A DNA stretch of 15,187 nucleotides, from the NCBI GenBank assembly GCA_032250895.1, contig JAVVEZ010000082.1, positions 1 to 15,187 on the forward strand, read 5' to 3'. The position numbers were made by a program, and so were the translations under genes. Source of the DNA: JAVVEZ01 sp032250895 (lineage in GTDB: Bacteria; Pseudomonadota; Gammaproteobacteria; Pseudomonadales; Pseudohongiellaceae). Of this stretch, positions 1 to 5,811 are shown piece by piece (the first letter of the stretch is position 1; the number at the start of each line of letters is the position of its first letter). The notes beneath the pieces are model-generated. The model was not told the DNA's origin. It worked only from the letters and a program-made list of their open reading frames with translations, and did not search any database.

Positions 1-2
1 AG

Positions 3-500
3 CTGGGGGCCATGATCACCAGTCGCTCCGGCTGTGGCGACTGTCCCTGTCTCCACGTGATTACGGGAGGTGGGCCGGGTATCATGCAGGCGGCCAATCA
101 TGGCGCCCTGGATGTCGGCGGCAAATCGATCGGACTCAACATCGTGCTGCCCCATGAGCAGTATCCCAACCCCTACATTACACCGGCCTTGTGTTTCCGC
201 TTTCACTATTTTGCGATGCGCAAAATGCATTTCCTGATGCGGGCGCGGGCACTGGTGGTGTTTCCGGGTGGTTTTGGCACTCTGGACGAACTGTTTGAAA
301 CCCTGACGCTGGTGCAAACCAAAAAGATCGAACCCTTGCCCGTGCTGATTTTCGGTCGTGAGTACTGGCAGCGTTTGATCAACTTCGATCTGATGGTGGA
401 GGAGGGCATGATCAGCGAGCAGGACCTCGAGACCTTCCGCTTTGTCGATACGGTGGAGGAAGCCTGGGATATTATCCGGGCCAGTGCCGCGGACGCCTGA
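3..500 (+). CDS. LOG-family (TIGR00730-type) nucleotide-binding protein, 5' end cut off
   Basis: This is the C-terminal part of a LOG-family Rossmann-fold protein. The frame is open to the left edge, so the true start lies outside the window; the ATG at 12 is probably internal. The visible part holds the two family signatures: a GGGPGIM-type phosphate-binding loop (about residues 19-25 counted from that ATG) followed by AANHGA, and the PGGFGTLDE motif near residue 85, whose Arg/Glu environment is the catalytic site in characterised members. LOG enzymes cleave cytokinin riboside 5'-monophosphates or related nucleoside monophosphates to the free base and ribose 5-phosphate. Many bacterial members are misannotated as lysine decarboxylases, and the natural bacterial substrate is often unknown. 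A Cys-rich stretch, CGDCPC, lies just before the first loop and looks unusual. About 110 bases separate it from rpe. The family call is firm; the substrate is not known. Confidence 0.85.
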   Translation: MGAMITSRSGCGDCPCLHVITGGGPGIMQAANHGALDVGGKSIGLNIVLPHEQYPNPYITPALCFRFHYFAMRKMHFLMRARALVVFPGGFGTLDELFETLTLVQTKKIEPLPVLIFGREYWQRLINFDLMVEEGMISEQDLETFRFVDTVEEAWDIIRASAADA

Positions 501-527
501 TGTTTTGCTGTTTTGAACATGCCGGGC

Positions 528-556
528 AGGACAGTGATATTGAAAGTCGCTACAAT
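528..556 (+). promoter_or_regulatory. Possible sigma70 promoter for the rpe-trp block
   Basis: AGGACA (528-533, matching the last four bases of TTGACA) is followed after 17 bases by TACAAT (551-556, five of six to TATAAT). The predicted transcript would start near 563 and leave a leader of about 47 bases before rpe. This leader has two mutually exclusive GC-rich pairings: GCCGGG 558-563 with CCCGGC 584-589, or CGGG 576-579 with CCCG 584-587. No Trp-rich leader peptide is present. This is a motif match only. Confidence 0.35.
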
Positions 557-609
557 GGCCGGGTTTTTAACTTATCGGGTTCTCCCGGCGGCTTTAAAGG
601 CAAAGCACG

Positions 610-1284
610 ATGCCACAGCAGGATTTTTTGATAGCGCCCTCCATTCTTTCGGCCGATTTTGCCCGCCTGGGCGAAGACGTTGATGCCGTGATCCGGGCTG
701 GTGCCGATGTGGTGCATTTTGATGTCATGGACAATCACTATGTGCCCAATCTGAGCATCGGTCCGATGGTGTGCAAGGCTCTGGTCGATTATGGCATCAA
801 GGCCCCCATCGATGTGCACCTGATGGTATCGCCGGTGGATAAGCTGATCCAGGATTTTGCCGCCGCCGGCGCGTCCTATATTACCTTTCATCCCGAAGCC
901 AGCCTGCATGTCGATCGCTCCCTGCAACTGATTCGCAGTCTGGGCTGCAGGGCGGGTCTGGTGCTGAATCCGGCGACACCGGCGGCCTGTCTGGAATATG
1001 TCATGGACAAGCTGGACATCATCCTGCTGATGTCGGTGAACCCGGGCTTTGGCGGACAGGCATTCATCCCGGCCACACTGGGCAAACTGGCCCAGGTCAG
1101 AAAACTGATCGATGCCAGTGGCCAGGCCATCCGGCTGGAAGTCGATGGTGGGGTCGGGCTTGGCAATATCGCGGGTATTGCCGCCGCCGGTGCCGATATG
1201 TTTGTGGCCGGGTCCGCCATTTTCGGCAGCCCCGACTATGCCGTCACGATTGCTGCCATGCGCAAGGAACTTGCCGGATCATGA
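610..1284 (+). CDS. rpe: Ribulose-phosphate 3-epimerase
   Basis: Rpe interconverts D-ribulose 5-phosphate and D-xylulose 5-phosphate in the cytosolic pentose phosphate pathway. The 224-residue TIM barrel is full length. Signatures seen: APSILSADFARLG (residues 9-21), VHFDVMDNHYVPN with His37 and Asp39, DVHLMV with His70, the phosphate-binding SVNPGFGGQ (142-150), and LEVDGG with Asp179. In the family the two His and two Asp bind the active-site metal and carry the acid-base chemistry. An AAAGG lies 9 bases before the ATG. The stop overlaps the trpE start by four bases (ATGA), so the two are likely translationally coupled. In pseudomonads gph usually sits between rpe and trpE; it is absent here. 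Identity is secure. Confidence 0.97.
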   Translation: MPQQDFLIAPSILSADFARLGEDVDAVIRAGADVVHFDVMDNHYVPNLSIGPMVCKALVDYGIKAPIDVHLMVSPVDKLIQDFAAAGASYITFHPEASLHVDRSLQLIRSLGCRAGLVLNPATPAACLEYVMDKLDIILLMSVNPGFGGQAFIPATLGKLAQVRKLIDASGQAIRLEVDGGVGLGNIAGIAAAGADMFVAGSAIFGSPDYAVTIAAMRKELAGS

Positions 1285-2777
1285 AGCAGCAGGACTTTGT
1301 CAGACTGGCTGGAGAAGCGTACAACCGGATTCCCCTGGTGCGGGAAATACTCGCGGACCTGGAAACCCCCCTGAGCTGCTATCTGAAACTGGCTCATGGC
1401 GGTCCCCACAGTTATTTCCTGGAATCGGTCCAGGGCGGTGAAAAATGGGGCCGCTATTCCATCATTGGCTTACCCTGCAACACGGTGCTGAAGGTGGTGG
1501 GTAGACAGCTGACACTGACACACAAGGGGCAGGTCGTCGAAGTCTGCGAGACTGATGATCCCTTTGCCTTCATCGCATCCTTTCAGGCCCGCTATCGCAT
1601 TCCTGCGCTGGATAGTCTGCCGCGTTTCAATGGCGGGCTGGTGGGTTATTTCGGCTACGACACGGTGCGTTATGTGGAGCAGCGCGTGGCGGCGTCCTGT
1701 CCACCGGACAGTGTTGGCACGCCCGATATCGTATTGATGGTTTCCGAGGAAGTCGTGGTGTTCGACAACCTGCGCGGCAAACTGTCCCTGATCGTTTACG
1801 CCGATCCCGGTCAGACGGACGCCGAAGCGAAAAGCGCTTATTCGCGGGCGCTGGCCCGGCTGGATGAACTGGCCGCGAAACTGGAAGCTCCGGTGCCGGC
1901 CCTGCTCCAGAACCTGCCGGCGGGCGAGAGTGTCAGTGAAGCCGATTTTGTGTCCAGTTTTGGTCAGTCGGCCTTTGAGGCGGCGGTGACCAAAATAAAG
2001 GACTATATCGTGGCCGGAGACGTCATGCAGGTGGTGCTGGCGCAGCGCATGAGTGTGCCGTACAGCGGTGAGGCCATCAATATCTACCGTGCGCTGCGGG
2101 TGCTGAATCCCTCGCCCTACATGGTCTTTATGGATATGGGTGACTTTCATATCGTCAGCGCCTCTCCGGAAATTCTGGCCCGTGTCGAAGACGGCAGGAT
2201 CACGGTGCGGCCACTGGCCGGTACCCGCCGCCGGGGCAGAACCGACGCCGAAGATCTGGAACTGGAACAGGATTTGCTTACTGATGCAAAGGAGCTCGCT
2301 GAACATCTGATGCTGATCGACCTCAGCCGCAACGATGCCGGACGCGTGTCAAAAACAGGTTCGGTGGACGTGACCAAAAAAATGTTTGTGGAGCGTTATT
2401 CACACGTCATGCATATCGCCTCCACGGTGGAAAGCCGGATTGCCGAGGATAAAAGCGCGCTGGACGTGCTCAAGGCCACCTTGCCGGTGGGCACTCTCAG
2501 CGGGGCGCCGAAAGTGCGGGCGATGGAAATCATCGATGAGTTCGAGCCGGTAAAACGCGGCGTCTATGGGGGTGCCATGGGCTATCTGTCCTGGAATGGC
2601 AATATGGACATGGCGATTGCCATCCGTACCGCCGTCATCAAGGACGGACGCCTTTACATTCAGGCCGGGGCGGGCATCGTCGCGGACTCCATGCCGCGCT
2701 CGGAATGGGAGGAAACCATGAACAAGGCGCGTGCCCTGTTTTATGCGGTGAAGCTGGCTCAGGAAGGATTGCAGTAA
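1281..2777 (+). CDS. trpE: Anthranilate synthase component I
   Basis: TrpE aminates chorismate and eliminates pyruvate to give anthranilate, using ammonia supplied by TrpG; this is the first committed step of tryptophan synthesis. The protein has 498 residues, a normal length. The N-terminal regulatory part keeps the LES motif (Leu47-Glu48-Ser49), where tryptophan binds in characterised enzymes, so feedback inhibition is likely kept. The chorismate-binding domain shows VSASPEIL, VRPLAGTRRRG, the GTLSGAPK motif near residue 404, and QAGAGIVADS near the C terminus. The start overlaps the rpe stop by four bases, with AAGGA 12 bases upstream, and the stop shares one base with the trpG start. PabB is a homologue, but the LES motif and adjacent trpG and trpC favour TrpE. 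Confident call. Confidence 0.97.
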   Translation: MKQQDFVRLAGEAYNRIPLVREILADLETPLSCYLKLAHGGPHSYFLESVQGGEKWGRYSIIGLPCNTVLKVVGRQLTLTHKGQVVEVCETDDPFAFIASFQARYRIPALDSLPRFNGGLVGYFGYDTVRYVEQRVAASCPPDSVGTPDIVLMVSEEVVVFDNLRGKLSLIVYADPGQTDAEAKSAYSRALARLDELAAKLEAPVPALLQNLPAGESVSEADFVSSFGQSAFEAAVTKIKDYIVAGDVMQVVLAQRMSVPYSGEAINIYRALRVLNPSPYMVFMDMGDFHIVSASPEILARVEDGRITVRPLAGTRRRGRTDAEDLELEQDLLTDAKELAEHLMLIDLSRNDAGRVSKTGSVDVTKKMFVERYSHVMHIASTVESRIAEDKSALDVLKATLPVGTLSGAPKVRAMEIIDEFEPVKRGVYGGAMGYLSWNGNMDMAIAIRTAVIKDGRLYIQAGAGIVADSMPRSEWEETMNKARALFYAVKLAQEGLQ

Positions 2778-3364
2778 TGTTGCTGATGATCGATAACTAC
2801 GATTCCTTTACCTACAACCTGGTGCAATACTTCGGGGAATTGGGGGCGGATATCAAAGTTTACAGGAACGATGAGATAACAATTACGGATATTGAAAAAC
2901 TCAATCCCGCACATATTGTGATTTCACCGGGACCCTGTACGCCCCGGGAAGCAGGTATCTCGGTGGATACGATTCGGCATTTTGCCGGCAGAATCCCAAT
3001 ACTGGGTGTCTGTCTCGGACACCAGAGCATCGGGGAGGCTTTTGGCGGCAACATAGTGCGCGCCAAAAAAGTCATGCATGGCAAGGTCTCGGCAATTTGC
3101 CACGAGGGCAAGGGTGTCTTCCGTGGTCTTGAAAGTCCCTTTAATGCCACCCGCTACCACTCGCTGGTTATTGACCAGGAGCAGTTTCCGGACGTTCTTG
3201 AGATCACTGCCTGGACCGAAAATGCCGATGGCAGCATGGAAGAAATAATGGGAGTACGTCACCGCAGCCTGATGGTGGAAGGGGTACAGTTTCATCCGGA
3301 ATCCATTTTGAGTGAGCATGGCCATCAGTTGCTCAATAATTTTCTTGAAGCAGAGAAACTATGA
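2777..3364 (+). CDS. trpG: Anthranilate synthase component II, glutamine amidotransferase
   Basis: TrpG hydrolyses glutamine and channels ammonia to TrpE. The frame is open further upstream (ATG at 2705), but I chose the ATG at 2777. It gives the conserved N terminus MLLMIDNYDSFTYN, overlaps the trpE stop by one base (TAATG), and follows a strong AGGAAGGA at 2761-2768 with 8 bases of spacing. The 195-residue class I amidotransferase has the catalytic triad: Cys79 in LGVCLGHQ, and His173 and Glu175 in VQFHPES. The oxyanion-side motif SPGPCTP is at 50-56. The same protein may serve 4-amino-4-deoxychorismate synthase (PabA role), as in many bacteria; this cannot be judged here. The stop overlaps the trpC start by four bases, leaving no room for trpD, which usually lies here in gammaproteobacteria. 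Confidence 0.97.
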   Translation: MLLMIDNYDSFTYNLVQYFGELGADIKVYRNDEITITDIEKLNPAHIVISPGPCTPREAGISVDTIRHFAGRIPILGVCLGHQSIGEAFGGNIVRAKKVMHGKVSAICHEGKGVFRGLESPFNATRYHSLVIDQEQFPDVLEITAWTENADGSMEEIMGVRHRSLMVEGVQFHPESILSEHGHQLLNNFLEAEKL

Positions 3365-4161
3365 TCCAGTCAACCATCCTGAAGGAAATTTTGGATCGTA
3401 AGGTTCAGGAAATAAGGGAACGCAGGCAGGCAGTTTCTCAGGCTGAACTGGAGGCGTCCATAAAAGACATGGAACCGTGCCGGGGTTTTGCTCATGCGGT
3501 GGCTGAGCGGATCGCTCACAAGCGTCCGGCCGTGATTGCAGAAATCAAGAAGGCATCCCCGAGCAAGGGGATCCTGCGCAAGGATTTTGATCCCGAAGCG
3601 ATCGCCATCAGTTATGCGGTAAACGGGGCGACTTGTCTGTCGGTGCTGACGGATGTGGACTTTTTTCAGGGTCATGACAGCTATCTGAACGTGGTACGCT
3701 CGTCCTGCAAACTGCCCCTGTTGCGCAAGGATTTCATGATTGACCCCTACCAGATCGTGGAATCGAGAGCCCTGGGTGCCGACTGCGTGCTGCTGATCGT
3801 GGCGGCACTGGACGTATCCCGCCTGCAGGAGCTTGCTGCCACTGCCCGGGAATGTGGGCTGGATTTCCTGGTGGAAATTCACAATCGCCAGGAATTGGAG
3901 CTGGCGCTGGATCTGGGAGCGGATCTGCTGGGAATCAACAATCGTGACCTGCATACCTTCAAAACCAGCCTCAATATCACCTATGATCTCCTGCCCGAGG
4001 TGCCGGAGCAGGTGTCGGTTATTACGGAAAGTGGCATCCTGGCCAGGGAGGACGTAATGGAAATGCTGGAGCATGGGGTCTACGGTTTTTTGATTGGGGA
4101 ATCCTTCATGCGGGCGCCGGAACCCGGTAAAAAACTCAAAGAACTGTTCTTTTATGGCTAA
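3361..4161 (+). CDS. trpC: Indole-3-glycerol phosphate synthase
   Basis: TrpC closes the ring of 1-(2-carboxyphenylamino)-1-deoxyribulose 5-phosphate to indole-3-glycerol phosphate, losing CO2 and water. The 266-residue protein is a single-domain enzyme; the phosphoribosylanthranilate isomerase (TrpF) domain fused to it in E. coli is absent. Motifs: AEIKKASPSKG (Glu61 and Lys63 correspond to the catalytic Glu and Lys), SVLTDVDFFQG (about 94-104), LLRKDF (Lys123, catalytic), LVEIHN, GINNRDL, ITESGI and the phosphate-binding GFLIGESFM. The start overlaps the trpG stop (ATGA). The last eight bases overlap the dgkA start. Its substrate needs trpD and trpF, neither of which is in the window. Confidence 0.97.
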   Translation: MIQSTILKEILDRKVQEIRERRQAVSQAELEASIKDMEPCRGFAHAVAERIAHKRPAVIAEIKKASPSKGILRKDFDPEAIAISYAVNGATCLSVLTDVDFFQGHDSYLNVVRSSCKLPLLRKDFMIDPYQIVESRALGADCVLLIVAALDVSRLQELAATARECGLDFLVEIHNRQELELALDLGADLLGINNRDLHTFKTSLNITYDLLPEVPEQVSVITESGILAREDVMEMLEHGVYGFLIGESFMRAPEPGKKLKELFFYG

Positions 4162-4516
4162 GCCAGGGGAAAGTGGCCTGGCCCGGATGCGTTCGGCCAC
4201 TCGCTATTCCGTGCATGGTTTGCGCTGCGTATGGCGGCAGGAAGCGGCATTCCGGCAGGAAGCGAGCGCTTGTCTGGTCCTGATTCCGACCGCCTTTTTT
4301 CTGGCCGGCAATGCTGCAGAGCTGGCGCTGCTGGCAGGCAGTTGCGTGCTGGTGCTTATTGTGGAAATTCTCAATACGGCGATTGAAGCCGTCGTTGACC
4401 GTATCGGGAATGAAGCCCATGATCTTTCCGGGCTGGCCAAGGATTTGGGATCGGCGGCGGTTTTTACGAGTCTGCTGCTGGTACTGCTGATCTGGGGCAT
4501 CATTCTGCTGGGGTGA
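4154..4516 (+). CDS. dgkA: Diacylglycerol kinase, integral membrane (DgkA type)
   Basis: DgkA phosphorylates diacylglycerol to phosphatidic acid in the inner membrane, recycling the lipid left by membrane-derived oligosaccharide synthesis and lipid A modification. I start it at the ATG at 4154, giving 120 residues, nearly the length of E. coli DgkA (about 122). The family block EILNTAIEAVVDRI (71-84) holds Glu71 and the catalytic-position Glu78, followed by HDLSGLAKDLGSAAV (89-103). EAAFRQE (30-36) is the conserved amphipathic N-terminal helix. Three hydrophobic segments lie at about 37-53, 55-70 and 97-119. The start lies inside trpC (8-base overlap) with no good Shine-Dalgarno, so translation is probably coupled to trpC. 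The gene converges on crp/vfr with a 7-base gap and no clear terminator. An upstream in-frame ATG at 4094 is less likely. Confidence 0.95.
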   Translation: MAKPGESGLARMRSATRYSVHGLRCVWRQEAAFRQEASACLVLIPTAFFLAGNAAELALLAGSCVLVLIVEILNTAIEAVVDRIGNEAHDLSGLAKDLGSAAVFTSLLLVLLIWGIILLG

Positions 4517-4523
4517 CGAGGCC

Positions 4524-5159
4524 TCAGCGGGTGCCAAAGACCACGATGGTTTTGCCATGTACCTCGATCAGGTTCTGCTGCTCCAGATCTTTCAGGACCC
4601 GGCCGGCCATTTCCCGCGAACAGTTGACGATGCGGCCCAGTTCCTGGCGGGTGATTTTTATTTGCATGCCATCCGGGTGGGTCATGGCATCGGGTTGTTT
4701 GCTGAGGTCCAGCAAGGTGCTGGCGATGCGGCCGGTGACATCCAGGAATGAAAGGTCCGCAACCCGCTGGGTGGTGTTGCGAAGACGATGCGCCATCTGC
4801 GCTCCGATGGTGTAAAGAATTTCAGGGTGGGCCCGGGTGTAGGCGCTGAAGTTGCTGTAGCTGATCTCGGCGATGTCGCATTCCGTTTTGGTCCGGACGC
4901 AGGCACTCCGGGCTTCACTGATCTGAAACAGGCCCATTTCACCAAAGAAATCACCCGGGTTCAGGTAGGCGATGACGGCCTCCTTGCCGTCTTCGTCTTC
5001 AAGCAGGACAGAGACCGAGCCCCTGACGATGTAGTAGAGCGTTTCGCACCGGTCCCCTTCGTGGATGATCGTGGTCTTGTTGGAGTATTTGCGCAGGTGC
5101 GCATGACTCAGAAAATTGTCGAGATCCTCAATATGGGGAGTTATCGCCATTAATACCAT
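4524..5159 (-). CDS. vfr: cAMP receptor protein, CRP/Vfr family transcription regulator
   Basis: This is a global cAMP-responsive regulator of 211 residues. The N-terminal cyclic-nucleotide barrel contains NPGDFFGEMGLF (67-78) and EARSACVRT (82-90), where Arg84-Ser85 match the E. coli phosphate-contact pair Arg82-Ser83. The dimer-helix residues Thr129-Thr130 sit where E. coli has Thr127-Ser128. The C-terminal helix-turn-helix runs ITRQELGRIVNCSREMAGRVLK (169-190), and the protein ends HGKTIVVFGTR, nearly identical to CRP/Vfr, so DNA specificity for TGTGA-type half-sites is expected. I took the first ATG (5159) over the one at 5150 because AGG followed by 8 bases precedes it. It diverges from an OsmC-like gene, as crp and yhfA do in E. 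coli. It could equally be labelled crp; the two are orthologous. Confidence 0.93.
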   Translation of the reverse strand: MVLMAITPHIEDLDNFLSHAHLRKYSNKTTIIHEGDRCETLYYIVRGSVSVLLEDEDGKEAVIAYLNPGDFFGEMGLFQISEARSACVRTKTECDIAEISYSNFSAYTRAHPEILYTIGAQMAHRLRNTTQRVADLSFLDVTGRIASTLLDLSKQPDAMTHPDGMQIKITRQELGRIVNCSREMAGRVLKDLEQQNLIEVHGKTIVVFGTR

Positions 5160-5218
5160 TCAGAGGCCCTCACCTCAGGGGGAACTGTTTGGGCGTGATA
5201 TATACCATACTTTGACCC

Positions 5219-5256
5219 GGGGCGCCATGCGCTGATCTGTGCAATAATGGCGCCCC
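5219..5256. repeat. Perfect 10-base inverted repeat in the crp-OsmC divergent region
   Basis: The arms GGGGCGCCAT (5219-5228) and ATGGCGCCCC (5247-5256) are perfect reverse complements separated by 18 bases, and AAAA follows on the + strand. It lies roughly midway between the two divergent starts. It could be an operator for a dimeric regulator or an RNA hairpin in one of the leaders. No T tract follows on either strand, so it is not a good intrinsic terminator. A TTGACC (5212-5217) next to it resembles a -35 box but no well-spaced -10 follows. Confidence 0.7.
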
Positions 5257-5303
5257 AAAACCCTGAACGTTTTCTGGCAGCAAAACAGGTGAGAGAAGCG
5301 GAC

Positions 5304-5363
5304 GAGAGAGCTGTCAAGAGAACTGTCAAGAGAACTGCCAAGAGAACTGCCAAGAGAGACCGA
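5304..5363 (+). repeat. 12-base tandem repeat in the leader of the OsmC-like gene
   Basis: There are three well-preserved units of AAGAGAACTG(T/C)C at 5316-5327, 5328-5339 and 5340-5351. A degenerate unit lies before them (5304-5315, GAGAGAGCTGTC) and a partial unit after them (5352-5363, AAGAGAGACCGA). The array ends one base before the OsmC ATG, and its last AAGAGAG probably supplies the ribosome binding site. Gain or loss of a unit would change the leader length but not the coding frame. Confidence 0.85.
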
Positions 5364-5364
5364 C

Positions 5365-5784
5365 ATGAAGGCAACGATAAGCTGGCTACAGGATGCGATG
5401 TTCCTGGGAGAGTCCGGTAGCGGACATACCGTGGTGATGGATGGCCCTGAAGCGGCAGGGGGGCGCAATATCGGTATCAGGCCCATGGAATTGCTTCTGC
5501 TGGGAGTTGGGGCTTGCGCCGCCTTTGATGTGGTCAGCATACTCAGAAAGGCGCGGCAGGATATCAGTGACTGTAAAGCAGAGCTCGATGCCCGGCGTGC
5601 CGATGCCATCCCGGCCGTGTTTGAAAAAATACATCTCAGATTTCTGGTCAGCGGCAGGAATCTGGATGCCGAAAAAGTCAGGCGTGCGGTAGAACTTTCT
5701 GCGGAAAAATACTGTTCGGCCTCCATCATGCTGAAGAATGCCGGCGTGATCATGACCCACGATTTTGAGATCAGGGAAACCTGA
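5365..5784 (+). CDS. OsmC-family protein, YhfA-like
   Basis: OsmC/Ohr proteins are small cytosolic thiol peroxidases that reduce organic hydroperoxides through two cysteines. The 139-residue protein has both: Cys51 in GVGACAAFDVV, at the start of the central helix, and Cys117 in SAEKYCSASIML. The overall pattern (FLGESGSGH near the N terminus, PMELLLLG, DVVSILRKARQD, LSAEKYCS) closely follows E. coli YhfA as I remember it, and the position divergent from crp is also the YhfA position. YhfA itself has no firmly known substrate. The start at 5365 fits the family N terminus; the Shine-Dalgarno is an AGAG provided by the tandem repeat. A 27-base gap leads to the next gene, so co-transcription is likely. 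Family call is firm; function beyond peroxidase-like chemistry is inference. Confidence 0.92.
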   Translation: MKATISWLQDAMFLGESGSGHTVVMDGPEAAGGRNIGIRPMELLLLGVGACAAFDVVSILRKARQDISDCKAELDARRADAIPAVFEKIHLRFLVSGRNLDAEKVRRAVELSAEKYCSASIMLKNAGVIMTHDFEIRET

Positions 5785-5811
5785 GCACAGAGCATAAAAC
5801 AGGAAGCCAGA

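Noticed and set aside
4518..4525. GAGGCCTC palindrome between the dgkA and crp/vfr stops, as a two-way terminator
   Set aside because: Eight bases with no loop and no T tract cannot form a terminator hairpin; probably chance.
5160..5364. CRP autoregulatory site in the divergent region
   Set aside because: I found no TGTGA-N6-TCACA pair; only isolated GTGA-like half-sites are present.
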